Source: Ciona savignyi (lineage: Eukaryota > Chordata > Ascidiacea > Phlebobranchia > Cionidae). Taken from it: a DNA stretch of 64,000 nt. The stretch covers positions 62,001-126,000 of the forward strand of contig CH003319.1 of assembly GCA_000149265.1 (NCBI GenBank), read 5' to 3'. Of this stretch, positions 12,235 through 24,254 are shown one piece after another. The notes beneath the pieces were generated by a model. That model had not been told where the DNA came from. It did not search any database and saw only the letters and a program-made list of their open reading frames with translations. Positions within the stretch are counted from its first letter, which is position 1. The number at the start of each line of letters is the position of its first letter. A program made the translations under genes and the position numbers.

Positions 12235-12960
12235 ATAAATAAAATACATAGGGAAATACCCTAAACTTTTTGGTTTGTTCCTAAATCATAATTGTGACGG
12301 GCAAGTCATCTTGTCCCGNNNNNNNNNNNNNNNNNNNNNNNNNNNNNNNNNNNNNNNNNNNNNNNNNNNNNNNNNNNNNNNNNNNNNNNNNNNNNNNNNN
12401 NNNNNNNNNNNNNNNNNNTGTCCCGACATCATCAACAGGGAGTCGTCAAATCGGATTAAAACTTTAAGAATTGTTAGATAACATGACTCAGATATGTAAA
12501 AACTGAAATGTAGGCCTATGTACTTTTCATAAAAACTAAATTGAGCTGTTTTGTACGGTCCAATTATCTGTTCAAATTTGAAGTTGGCTTAATTTCACTA
12601 CAGCGCTTGACAAAAGGCTTTAATTTTAAACATTTGTGGTGAAATGATCTTAAAACTAACACAATTAGTTTCTATGGGACCCATGCGTTTATGCTTGCAG
12701 AAACAATAAAACTACGGCGGTCCGGTTAAAACTTTCTGGAATGTTGAATAATGGACGTGCACACATCTGACAATAACATATATTTTGTAGTGAACATGGA
12801 TAACAACATAGGATTGTTAACTTAGGGACCCATGCGTTATGCTTGCAAAAACAAACCACATACTTATTGTAGAACACACAAATTGTGGTTAGGACGCTGC
12901 TCGCATGAATATATAGCATACAAAATGTGTTTTACAAATAGTGGTGGTCTCGTTAATATA
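12235..12960. repeat. Dispersed repeat family, copy 2, interrupted by a scaffold gap
   Basis: This matches the repeat at about 1845-2340 in the same orientation, with GGGAAATACCCTAAAC, TTAAAACTTTAAGAATTGTTA and the GGGACCCATGCG motif. The last motif occurs twice here, near 12677 and 12828. The gap falls inside the conserved part. Confidence 0.7.
12319..12418. other. Assembly gap (100 N)
   Basis: There are exactly 100 N. The bases just before the gap (TGTCCCG) are repeated just after it. Collapsing that overlap gives a sequence that aligns at nearly the same length to repeat copy 1, so the true gap is probably zero or negative. Confidence 0.9.
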
Positions 12961-13281
12961 TACAGTCCATTTTACACATGCCTAGTGAAGAACCCATAAA
13001 AAAAGGCTACGAAACCAGGTTCAGTAAAAATTATACAACTGGGCTACTCGTAAGGACGGATCTGGGAATAACCGAAGTATCCAAAATTTGTATATTTGGG
13101 TCCCATCAGACTACGAAACACGCTGACGTCGTTTTCAATTTCCACACACAGACTTTGATATCTGATAGTTTGTTGTTCAACATTACACTGTCATGCGGAA
13201 TTTAAAGCACAGTCTTAAATTGTATGCTCTAATGAAGGTAAAACTTGAATGAAGTAATTTGATATTTTGCAAACCTTAGGG

Positions 13282-13468
13282 CAATTTTTCTCAAATGGTG
13301 CGCCGCAAGGTTTAGCTAGATGCGCCACACTTGCATTTCGTAAATTTACGACAGAAGGTGCATTTTGAGTATTTAACATATTGTTTTGACTTCTCATGCA
13401 AGATGCGGCGTTTGCGTTTGTAATTGGTCTTGGGTACGCCACGAAGTCAAAAAGATTGAGAACCACTG
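13282..13468. mobile_element. hAT-like MITE, 187 bp, perfect 8-bp target duplication
   Basis: The element is flanked by CCTTAGGG at 13274-13281 and at 13469-13476, identical over 8 bp. The ends are CAATTTTTCTCAAATGGTGC on the left and, reading inward from the right, CAGTGGTTCTCAATCTTTTT, an inverted-repeat type well known from hAT elements. It has no coding capacity. Confidence 0.85.
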
Positions 13469-13853
13469 CCTTAGGGATTCCCCATGCTATGGCATATACA
13501 CAAACAATTCGGTCTTGCATATATCTTATGAAACATGTTGGCTAATCTTATTTAAAGCTTAGTCCGATTCGAACTTCATTCGGACGATTTCAGGGCGACA
13601 GCACCACCCTGTCACGCGCTTGACTGAAAAGACAAAGCCACAAAACCAATATACTCCCCGTTTTTACTGTTAGCGCCACTAGTGATTTTCATTTGTTGTT
13701 ATGGAAACACAAACGCGTAAACGAAAGCAATTAACATTTTTATTTTAGTTTGATTTGTTTTAAAACTGCAGTCAAATATGGTTTAACTAAAAAATACAAT
13801 TTTTTGTGAAACACCAAAGTTTAAGTCAGTTCTATACCTTTTTATCTTTCGAA

Positions 13854-16800
13854 ATGTACGACCGTGCGCCCAGACCAACAGCCAACTATCTAGTTGGAAG
13901 CACAAGAGTCAATGTTGGACCAGGAACCTACGACTTAACAACTCCTAGGTAGGAATAAGAATTAAATGCTTACAAATTAAAAATGGTAAGAAAAGTGGCC
14001 GTCACCATTAATTTTTTATTTAACCCAACTCCCCCTTGGGCCCTTGGTAATGAGTCACGTTTATTGTTGATTTTTAAGGCTTCAAATAATGTTTTCCAAC
14101 CCAAGTCTGCGAACTTATTTAAGTCCGAAGAGGATTTAATTAGTTCGCATGCACATAATGATTCAATCTTACTATAATGCATAGGATTATTTTTTATATA
14201 TTGTGCACGCTTTAATTTTTCAGTAATAGTAGAATAGGTAGTGGCGTAGCATGCTTTCCTGCAGATTGGGGTGTAATAGATTTGGTTTTATTGTGTCACA
14301 ACGAAACTATAATTCTTTTTTGCTCTCCAATCTTATTTTTTCTTTGTCTAACTCTCAGAATGCCATAACAATGAGGTGATGTCTAAAATTTAAATAGCAG
14401 TAAATTTCTAACCTATAGTAGCCTACAGTAAACGATTTTCAATGTTTTTCATATAACAAAGACTTATTATAATTTGGTTTATCTTAGTGGACGTAACTGT
14501 CAAGGACAGGCAACAGTGGGTGTTGTGTTTAAAAGTTTTAGCTCATAGCTCCTTAAAATAGGGTAAAATTTTACGGCACTATAAATTTAAATAAGGAAAG
14601 TACTTTCCCAAAGATAAGAAATTCTTTAATAGCAAACAATTGGATGTGCGTTGAAAACCATATACCATTTTCACTAGCTAGTGGGAAAAGTTCAAGAATC
14701 TAGTCCCCTTTGAAAGTTGTAAATGTGGGAAATAACAGAAGTTCTGTACTGTTTCATTATATTTGTTTTCTGACCTTTTTACTCAGATTGTAATTAATGG
14801 ATGTTACATGACCAACTAACCATACTCGAAGTTGCGTTTATTATTGTGCTTTCAGTCCAGAAAGACTCTGGCTGGTTTATGATTAGTCCACGACTAAAAC
14901 AGTTTTGGAAATACTGCTCTAAACATTGAAATAGTTAATTTGAAAAATGTACTGTTTTCATTGTCAGGTTTAAATGTAATGCATGTTTGTTTTGTGTTTT
15001 AGTTGGTGTTTATACTACAGTAGTTTTGACTGAGGTTTTACTACCTTAGAAATAATATCTGTTTAAATACCCAACTGATCTTAGGTGGGAGTAAATGCAT
15101 TTTTTTTCAATTAAAATATTAATCATGGTTTACAGACATACATCATTCTAAAAATGTTATATTTACTTTTACAAAGATAAAGCATAAATAGACCTGTTCT
15201 AATTTCAACCTTTACAAGTATCTCATTTAATTTGCAGTAGCCAATGGTTAAAGTCAGATGGCTATGCACCGTTCCAGTCCATGTCGAGTCGCGAAACTCT
15301 GTTTCACATCGGAGATTCAGTGATGGCTGCTCCAGGACCCGGGGCGTATGATCCTGCGTAAGTATAAAGGAATCAGCTCTGACGATTGCATTTGTGCAGC
15401 AACTGGTGATCTGACGATTGCATTTGTGCAGCAACTGGTGATCTGACGATTGCATTTGTGCAGCAACTGGTGATCTGACGATTGCATTTCTGCAGCAACT
15501 GGTGATCTGACGATTGCATTTGTGCAGCAACTGTTGAAACCTGTGCACTTAAATGTGAAAAACTGTTGATGAGATTATGTGATCAACATCAGGGTATATG
15601 TTTTTAATTAACATTGCTTGCATCTAGTGGAATATAAAGGGTTAACAAAATCTGAATAGTAATGGCTCTATTGTAGGCAATACATTGTAACAACTCTAGC
15701 AAGTGGTATGTTCTTATAAATGCTAAGTCTGGCTGGTTTAGTCTGGTGGTTAAGAGTGTTGCTTTTCAATCGAAAGGTTGCAGGTGCGAAACGGGTCGCT
15801 TGCTAGTCGGTTCTGTCCTTGGACAAGACACTTTACGTACATGCCTCAACCCAGCAGATTAATGGTTTCTACCAAATTAAAGGAACATGTGTATCATATA
15901 CAACACACTGCAATAGCTCCGGTAACCCGACGGTGGGCGTGAGGTGATCTGACGATTGCATGTGTCAGCCTCCATTGGTTTTCCCATTCACGGGAAAAAC
16001 ATGAATATCCTATCCTATCATATAAATAAACAATGCAATAGTGCAAGACAGAACCATGTCCACACATTAGTAATATTCACCCTTGTTCCTAGTTTTCCAC
16101 AAGAAAGACCAACTGGAGGACGATCACTGGCGAACAAAGCGAACCGTTTCTCAGAATCGCCAACCACTAGTCATATTACACCTGGGCCTGGCAGATACAA
16201 TTTATCCAAGAAAAGTGATTGGCTTAAATCAAAGTCAGCACCGACCTTGCAAGTGCCAACAGTTGCCCCAACTCTACCTGTATGTGCCTTGATAGTATAA
16301 TTATGATCATAGTTGTAAATAGGGGGAAGCAGGTTAAAGGGAAAAAATGACAATAAACATTACTTATAGGATACTCCCTCATAGGTGTGTAGGAATTCAG
16401 TAATAACCGTTTGTCTATGGTTGGTTAAAATATATGGACCAAAAGCCCACTTAATTTTGAGTAAAACTATTTGCAACAAAAATTGTAGTCGTGTTGTATA
16501 TTAAAAAAAAGAATATTGGATAGAGAATGTGTGTCATTGATGGCTATCCTTGATTTTTATTTAAATCTCCTTGATCAAGATACCATCAGTTTAGTGCCTT
16601 TTCCAAAAGTGGCCTTTTATCTAAAGCCACAACTTTTGGTCAACACTAAAAAAGGGAAAGAGAGAAGAAAGGAATGAGGAAAACTGATCACTAAAACTGT
16701 CGAAACTATTTTTAACCCTGCCCTAAACACTAATCTCAACCACAAAACTAACCCTAACTCCAACCCCATGTTTAAAACCAACTCTAATGCCCTGACCGCC

Positions 16801-19800
16801 TTCCCTCTTTTCCCCCTTTTAGTTTTCCCCAAACTTTTTTTTAGTGGATGATAAATGTCATTGGAAAAATGCAAGGGGACATAAATATAATTCTGCATAT
16901 GTCAAAATACGAGTTGATCACTGTCTTTTTCACAATATCAATTACCCTGTTGTGGCAGATGGAAAAACCTGGCAAATCGATTATCACCAGTCGAGTGCGA
17001 TATCAACGTAAACCTGATGCCCCATCCATTCCTAGTCCAGGACAAGCATACGGGTATGAGGAGACAGATGATGGTTCATTAAGAAAACAGGTGATTTCAA
17101 AGGCTCTGTAAGGTTTAGTATAACCGTCGTGGTGTTTGAGAAGAGATATGTGGGTTATTGTTGATTTAAACCTTTGTGGGTAATTGTTCATTGTAATTGT
17201 CTATGGTTAAATATATATGTTATTATATTGTGGGGTTATAACTATACATAGTTGACTAACTGTCTAAGGTAAAAGTTGGTGATTAACTATCTGGAATAAG
17301 TGTATGTGGCTCCAGTAAACACTGTAAATTACTGAATACAATTTTTTGCAGTAAATAGCTTTCTAGGTATTTAGTATTAACTGTGGGCTGGATAATGGTC
17401 GAATAAGAACTATTATGTTACAATTGAATGAATAAATGGATTCCCTATTAATAACACAAAAAAAAAATTGGGTGTAGAAGTTAAAATGAACTGCAAAATC
17501 ATTTTGAATGTGCATTGAATTGTAGTATATGAACTTTGCTGGTAGAAAAGATTAAATGCGTGTACTTTCAGAAGTTAACTGTTTAATTACTGCATGCCAC
17601 AGTTGGATATTAAACTCGTTTTTTGTTAAGTTTTTCAATTTGGTTATTTTGTTCTATTTCAGGCGCCACCCAACAAAGATGAAAGTATGGGTCCAGCATA
17701 TTACAGGTGACCTTTTGTTCTGTTCAGTGTCACCATTTCATTGCTCCTTTCATTTATTTTATTACCTTGTAAGGCTGTTTCTTGTATTCGTGCCAACAGT
17801 AAAAGGGTAAACGAAAAAATGGATAAAACACAACGTGGTTAAAACACAAGAAAAAGACAAAGCCCGCTTCGGTTCACAGGCCGTTAAGTAGCCAGGTTGC
17901 TACAAACTAGTATTTAAGCTTAAATTTATACTTATACTAAAATCACTTTACAAATGGTTTATTATAAGTTTATTTTTTATTGCTGCAGACCGACCTCTGA
18001 CTTGACAGTGACCACTGCCAAATACAAGGGGGTACATTTTGGTTCGCTGAGAGCTGATCGTATGAAATTTGGCGGCAAAGGAGGCCCAGGACCTGGTGAT
18101 TATGAACCGTACAAAGAGAAGCCTCAAACTGACATGGCCGCTCTCATAAACCCTGATGGGAAAGTTTTCGAGTCAAGACTTCCCAGGTATTTAACTTGGT
18201 CAGGACAACCTGGGTTTAATACCCACGCACCTGTTATTAAAAAGCTTATTAACTGCCCCTTTTGTCCTTTAAATTTAATCATTGTAATGTAAAATATGTC
18301 ACAATCCAAAATAACTCTGCCCACTGAGATGTTATTTGATGATTTCAACTGTTTTATATTTGAGTCCCAATTGCTTTTCCACAGATGAGTTGTAAAATAT
18401 CCTTTTTCTTTTTCTTTATATTGGGTAATATTTATCTTTTTTATTCATATTTTACTTTGTTTTAACGAATTGTAATTTATTTTTGTTTTCTGTTGATTTT
18501 TTGAATACAACCAGGCCACCAGAATATTATTGTTTAGATGCTATGCACCAGGTTATAGTCATTTATGTGACTACCTTTAACAAAATTACCACTTGAATAA
18601 ATTGTCCAACAAAGATTCATTTTCAATCTTTGTCTCGTATCATAGATACCACGAGATTGTGGTCCAAGAGGAAGAGAAAAAGGCTGTTCCAGGTCCAGGA
18701 AAGTACGACATCAACGGGCAGTTCAAGAAGAAATCGGCCGCGGTCAATGTGGAGGGGCTTGAAGTCGAACACCCTCCGTTTATGTCTCAAGCGAGGAGGT
18801 AACGCAATGTTTACCCGGGGCCATGCGCGTAGTGGTTATGTTGTCCGTAATGGACCATTATATCATTCCAGTTGTCCTGTGGATTAGTGCGGCGCCTTTC
18901 AGCCGAAAGGTTGAAGTTTCGAAACTGATCGCTAGCTAGTCAGTTGTACCCTTGGGTAAGGCACTTAACGGACATTGCCTGTACCCAGCGGATCATTAAT
19001 GGCTTCCACCAAATTGAAGGAATATGTCAATTACAACATACTACAATAGCTCCGGTAGCTCAATGGTGGGCGTGGGGTAATCTGACGATTGCCCGTGTGT
19101 TAACCCCTTTTGGTTTTCCCATTCACGGGGATAAACATGAATATCCTATCCTATCCTGTCCAGTGGATATAGATGCGAAAAATTGCAGTTATATAAAATT
19201 CTGAACACACTGAAATAGCTGCGGCAACCCAGTTGTGGACACACATATTTTTATAACATGTGTGTTTTAAATATTATGGAAAAATGTATGGTAAATCTAT
19301 ATATTAATACTTTATTTTTTTAATACATGGCAAATGGATACCTCTTTTTTTAGTGTTGGAAATATAACTTATTATGCATTTAATTTACTGATTATAACCA
19401 CCATTGTAAAAAAACGTCCGATCGGTTAGTCTGTTGGTTTAATACGGCGCCTTTCAGCTGAAAGGTTGCAGGTTTAAAACTGTTCGGTTGTGTCCTTGGG
19501 CAAGGCACTTAACGGACATTACCTGGACCCAGTACATTAATGGGTTCTACCAAATTGAAGGAATGTCTTAATTATACAACACACTGCAATAGCTCCGGTG
19601 GGCGCAAGGTGTTCTGACGATTGCCCTTGTGTTAACCCCCTTGGTTTTCCCATTCACGGGGTTAAACATGAATATTCTATTCTATCCTATCTTAGTTTTG
19701 TCTCAGATGTGTTTTAAACCCAGTGGATTAATGGGTTGTTCAAAAACATCAGAATGTCTTCATTATATCCAGCATACTGGATTAACTCTAATAATCAAAT

Positions 19801-22800
19801 TGTGGGTGGAGGCAAATATAGAAAAATTAAAATAAATAGTGTAAACCAATGTTGAGAAATTGATAAATAGCATAGAAAAATGTTGAAAAATCCTAGAAAA
19901 TTAGTTTATATTTTTAGATTCAACGATACGAAGGGCATCACACCTGCCCCAGGGGCGTACAACGACCCAAGAAATGCACTGGAAGCACTCAAGAAGATAA
20001 CTGGAATGAAAAGGAGCCCGTTTGGACAAACTTCTGTCCGATTTCAACCACATGTCACAAAATCAAAATTTATACCTGGTACATTTAAATTTTTTCGCAA
20101 ATTAATGCTGTTTTAGTATTGAAATAAAACACTTCATACTAAAGTAATACATGCTAGCATACAATTTTCATTACATCTTTAATTTGTTATTAAACTGTGA
20201 TGTGCACAGTTTTATTGCTTTTTTGTTTCATGCCGCATTATTGTTAATAGTAACTGTTTATTATTCTTTTTCCCAGTTAAAAATAGCCCACCGACATTTA
20301 AAATGGCTTGACTGTGGTATATTCAATTGATAACTGGTATAAACATTGTTATTTTATTGATTATGCGCCACGTTTTTAGCCCATCGTACATATGCACACT
20401 ATTTTTTATTTTCACAGGTCCCGGCCATTACAACATATTTAACATTGGTATGGCCCAGGAAAGCTTGAAAAAGGCGTACTTGGAAAGCACGCGACATGGG
20501 CCATTTGGAACCACTTCCGCTCGTATAATGCCTATTATACAGAAGCATGAAGTGGCCCTACCTGGACCTTCCCATTACCAGGTATTATTGTTCACTTTTT
20601 TATTTTTTTAATTATAAATTGTTGGGAAAACACGTTATTGGCATAGAATAAAACAAGCAGGCAAAATTATAGTAACGGTCAATTGATACAGAATACGATA
20701 GAAACAACTTTTATTTTTATATTTTAAAGCTTTTTTTAAATTAAAAGACCTCTTAAAGGTTATCTTTAAAATAAACTTTATGTATGATTAACATTTTAAA
20801 ATGTATCTATCGAGCTGTTTAACCCTAATCCTTGGATTGTATTTAAAGTAAGTCAGTGCATTAGGTTAGTATATGATAGGATATTCATGTTTATCCCGTG
20901 AATGGAAACACCAAGGGGGTTAACACACAGGCAATCGTCAGATCACCTCGCGCCCATCGTCGGGTTACCGGAGCTATTGTAATGTGTAGTATATGATAGA
21001 CACGTTCCATCAATTTGGTAGGACCCATTAATACGCTCGGTTTAGGCAATGTCTGTTAAGTGCCTTGACCATCTTATTATCAATTAATTGGGCCATTCCA
21101 TATTCCTTAATTTTCCAGCCGAAGCAAAATGAAGAAAGGTACAAGAAACAACTAACGTCAACGTTTGCATCGTTGACCAACCGCCTTTCATCACCAGCAC
21201 CACAGGTTTATATTGTCACAATATTTCATTTCACCCCACCAATTTCAACAACATTATGTCCTTTTTAATAAAAATGCAGTAAAAAATGATATGTTGTGTA
21301 CAAATGCTCATGTTTCTCCCTGTGCTCTGGCAACACATTTGTTAACACAGATAATTGTAAGTTAGTTCCTGGGTCATTGTGTTGTGTTGTAGCTCACATT
21401 TTATAGACTGCTATAGTTTGTGTTCGACCTCTTAATCCATAACACCCAAAAAAAATTTGTGGTTAGTTTCGATCCCACAACCTCTTATAGGATAGAGTAG
21501 GATAAGATATTCATGTTAATCCCTGTGAATGGGAAAACCAAGGGAGTTAACATACGGGCAATCGTCAGATCACCTCGCACCCACAATCAGGTTATCGGAG
21601 CTATTGTAGCGTGTTGTATAATTGAGACATTCTTTCAATTTAGTGGAACCCATTAATCCGCTGGGTTCAGGCAATGTCCATAAAGTGCCTTGCCCAAGGA
21701 CATAACCAACTAACTAGCGACCACTTTCACACCTGCAACCTTTCAATTGAAAGGCGACACACTTAACTGCCAGACTAACTGGTGGACTTCGGTCAGCTAA
21801 CATACCAAACTAACTAATTGGCCTGACTTTTTACCTTTCAAATCCACAGACACTGCAAGACAACCCTCCACCTGGTTCGTATGAGGTTGCAAAGTCGTTT
21901 AAAAAGTCACAGGACAGAAGAGGCAATGCCGACCCGAGGACGAAAGATGCTGTAAGGAGAAACAGGGCTTTCCTGTCTGCATCCACACGTTTCGCTCCAC
22001 CCAGGGATATGCAGCTGAAGCAGCCTGAGAAAGACACACCTGGACCAGGTAAGTGTTACAATGTAATTTGTGCATGTGATTATTAGCGTGCTGCGCCTTG
22101 CTTCCTTTTTAGCGAGAAGTAATTAGTGTCATCACGTGTGTTAACTGTATAGCCTTTTTGAAAGTTGTAATTTGGAACGTACTTGCAGGCGGTTGTATCC
22201 TGCTGTGGTTTTACGAATATATGATTGTGCACACCCTACAGGTCTTATACACATACCCTAGAATTGTTAAATATGCGCACTACATCGGACACTCATGTTT
22301 ATTCCTAAAAATTTTAGTAGGATATAAGTTAGGATATTCATGTTTTAACCTCGTGAATTCAGGCATTTCCGCTATAATACTTGCCCAGTAAACAACCGAA
22401 TCGCTGGTCGCTAGTTTCAACCTAACAACCTTATGTTATGTTAACTGCACGGACTTTGTTCAGCTCACTAAATTTCGACGTTTTTTTTTTTACTGATCAA
22501 GTTTCAAGTTTCGAACCCATGAAGGGCTCGTTACTCGGGCCGTTTTTTAAAGAAGTAGGTCTATGTATCGGTCGCTTTAACCATTTGGCCACACGAACGT
22601 ACCTAAATTTCGATGTTTCATCCATGTCTCTGCGCAATAGCACAACACAGCAGCTGGCGGCAAGGTTCGATCCCACAACCTTTTATTTGGTGGTCCGATA
22701 CGTTGCTACTGAACCAAACAAACCATTTCTGTAAAATGTATTTTATGATAAACTTAATTACTTAAAAAGGCACATACAACCAAGAGCTTCCACAAGACAA

Positions 22801-23746
22801 CCCGAAATTAGCCGTCATGGTAACAAAGGACCATCGTTTTAAACAGGTGAGCAACTCAGCGAATTTTCGTCAATGTACCTGAATTATGTTTTTTTTAATG
22901 AGCAATATTATTTAACTTTAAATTAGGTTGGATTATTGGTTTATTTTTCGCCAAGAAATACAGTTTCCAAAGTATGGATTGCGGCCTAGATCACGAAAGT
23001 CAAAAAATTGTCTCCTTGAAGAAATTTAAATTTGATTCTCAAAATAACTAAAATCGGGTCGTGAATCTTGGTGTATACTGTCAAGGCTCATTTTTCTTTT
23101 CTTTTCGAATGTCATTCAATCGCCTTCATTACAGACCGAAATACATTTATAGCTGAATGCCAAACATTCTTCCACATTTTTCATAATTAAATGCACTATT
23201 TGAGGCTTGGGTGGCAAGATGTTAAACAAAATTAGACTTTTGTAGTTTTTAAATCGCTAGTGGTCAAGGTCCATGGCCACGAGGGTTTCGAATTTGATAT
23301 CCACACAAGCCACTTTTCTTTGCGCAACCCCGATCAAGGGACGTAGCTGTCGTTGCCTCGATCTAGTGTGGATTCAAGTAGATCACTTAAATTCGATGTA
23401 ATGCAAAATAACGAACACATTGCAATAGATTCAGATAAACCGATTGCAGGTATAAGTTAACCAACCGTGTTGTAGCAACATTAGTTATCCCATATCGGGG
23501 ATAAGATATATTGCGTATACTTTTATATCCTTTTATGTCTCTTCACCGTGTGTATTATGGCCAAAAAAATATTTCTAGATGAAAAAAGACGAGGTGCCTG
23601 GTCCAGGTGCTTACGAATTGAGCCCTCTACTTGCAAACACGTTACTGAAGGGTACCTTCAACGCCACCCTTCACAACCCTGTGGCACCGACAGTGGACGC
23701 GGGGAGAACCGCAACTGCGAAACAAGCTTTTCTTCTGGGAGTGTAA
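13854..23746 (+). CDS. STPG2: Sperm-tail PG-rich repeat-containing protein 2
   Basis: Thirteen coding exons join in frame: 13854-13948, 15238-15357, 16093-16279, 16959-17090, 17663-17706, 17989-18186, 18646-18798, 19918-20078, 20418-20581, 21119-21205, 21850-22048, 22770-22846 and 23579-23746, giving 594 aa. The N-terminal MYDRAPR matches vertebrate STPG2 as I remember it. About a dozen PG-rich repeats of the form PGPGxY follow, among them VGPGTYDL, APGPGAYDP, TPGPGRYNL, GPGPGDYEP, VPGPGKYDI, TPGPGTYNQ and VPGPGAYEL, mostly one per exon. STPG proteins are associated with cilia and sperm flagella, so an axonemal role is likely; that is family knowledge. It is longer than the roughly 460 aa I recall for human. 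Introns hold six SINE copies, a hAT-like element and a minisatellite. The last two exons lie in the segment duplicated in inverse orientation further downstream. Confidence 0.93.
14087..14917. mobile_element. hAT-like non-autonomous element in STPG2 intron 1
   Basis: The left end (TAATGTTTTCCAACCCAAGT, then GTCCG-type motifs) and the right end (CAGAAAGACTCTGGCTGG, AGTCCACGACTAAAACAG, GGAAATACT) are recognisably related to the two ends of the element at 791-1096. Flanks GCTTCAAA and GCTCTAAA agree at 6 of 8 positions. It is longer (about 830 bp) and more decayed; boundaries are approximate. Confidence 0.5.
15379..15533. repeat. 32-bp minisatellite, about 4.8 copies
   Basis: Units start at 15379, 15411, 15443, 15475 and 15507 and differ at only one or two bases. 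It begins 21 bp after the donor of STPG2 exon 2. The unit contains GGTGATCTGACGATTGCAT, the same string found in the SINE tail (for example 15942-15960), so the array probably grew from a SINE fragment. Confidence 0.93.
15727..16017 (+). mobile_element. tRNA-derived SINE, copy 5
   Basis: This full-length copy lies in STPG2 intron 2, ending about 75 bp before exon 3. The box A-like TAGTCTGGTGGTTAAG and box B-like GGTGCGAAACG are visible, then the TCCTTGGACAAGACACTT core, the central block and the TATCC tail. Confidence 0.9.
16650..16850. repeat. Repeat with telomere-like CCTAACCC stretch
   Basis: AACACTAATCTCAACCACAA followed by AACTAACCCTAACTCC, framed by purine-rich and pyrimidine-rich ends, lies in STPG2 intron 3. 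A related inverse copy is at about 58600-58800 (GGGGTTAGAGTTCGGGTTAG), and a short piece recurs near 59822. The class is unknown. Confidence 0.55.
18862..19158 (+). mobile_element. tRNA-derived SINE, copy 6
   Basis: This near full-length copy lies in STPG2 intron 7, about 65 bp after the exon 7 donor. The core CCTTGGGTAAGGCACTTAAC, the central block and the GATAAACATGAATATCCTAT tail are present. Confidence 0.88.
19416..19690 (+). mobile_element. tRNA-derived SINE, copy 7
   Basis: This is a second plus-strand copy in the same STPG2 intron as copy 6, about 260 bp downstream. It lacks the GCTAGCTAGTCGG segment between head and core and part of the GGTAACCCGACGG block, so it is an independent, slightly deleted insertion. 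Confidence 0.87.
20876..21068 (-). mobile_element. tRNA-derived SINE, 5'-truncated (copy 8)
   Basis: This minus-strand copy ends inside the core (GTTAAGTGCCTTG). The tRNA-like head is missing and the truncation point lies about 50 bp before STPG2 exon 10. Confidence 0.85.
21491..21785 (-). mobile_element. tRNA-derived SINE, copy 9
   Basis: This minus-strand, near full-length copy in STPG2 intron 10 ends about 65 bp before exon 11. The core, the TTTCAATTGAAAGGCGAC head hairpin and the CCAGACTAACTGG box A region are visible. Confidence 0.88.
22501..22600 (-). repeat. Second tRNA-like repeat family, copy 1
   Basis: Read on the minus strand it contains TGGCCAAATGGTTAAAGCG, resembling the 5' half of a serine-type tRNA, followed by ACCGATACATAGAC and, further on, GAGCCCTTCATGGG. 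The same block is found at 50188-50282, also on minus. It is distinct from the main SINE family. Confidence 0.6.
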
Positions 23747-24215
23747 CGTGTACTCTGCACTCTGTCGATTACGTTTGGTTTTATTAACTTGTGTTCCTTC
23801 CGTAATACAATTATCGTGTTATATGTTTGTTGTCTTCCGACGTCCAGTTTCCAAGTCCAAAACTAAAAGCAGGCGAACGCGTCCCCCTTGATTTAGCGTA
23901 CCCTTTCCTCAATTTCTTATTACGGTATTTTTCACTTCGATGGCATTTACAAAGTTTGTTACGTGACTTTGTATTAAGTGGCCGCACTGTTCTAAATTTC
24001 AATGCGTGCAGATGTAATTACCGGATTAGTCCTATGTGCAATGCCTTTTGCCTTGTTGCCAACGCACATAAATTGTGTTTCATTTGGCAACAGACTTAAC
24101 GGACTTTGCTTTACTTCATGAATACAAATGTATTGCTTACATTTGCAGTGACCCACACGTGTTTAAAATAGGTTGAAATTGAATGAACACTTAACTGTGA
24201 TTACCCGTAATATAA
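22837..24215 (+). repeat. Source segment of the STPG2-tail duplication
   Basis: From the end of STPG2 exon 12 to past its last exon, this sequence reappears inverted at about 28840-29875. The match is strong over 23350-24215 and includes the whole last exon with its splice acceptor. The intron part 22880-23350 is mostly deleted in the inverted copy. Confidence 0.88.
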
Positions 24216-24254
24216 ACTTACATCTTAGTAAAGTGTTGGAAAATTTGCATAGAA

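Larger units (their letters stand above)
10546..13853. other. DLST-STPG2 divergent intergenic region
   Basis: This AT-rich spacer separates two divergent genes. It holds a 3' SINE fragment, copy 2 of the dispersed repeat with a 100-N gap inside it, and a 187-bp hAT-like element. I see no coding exon and no clear core promoter for either gene. Confidence 0.5.

Noticed and set aside
15379..15533. CRISPR-like direct repeats
   Set aside because: The 32-bp units abut with no spacers, in an animal intron. It is a minisatellite.
15123..15548. 141-codon minus-strand frame with internal repeats
   Set aside because: It is created by the 32-bp minisatellite and overlaps STPG2 exon 2 on the other strand.
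22438..22734. 98-codon frame in STPG2 intron 11
   Set aside because: It runs through the tRNA-like repeat and lies between in-frame STPG2 exons.
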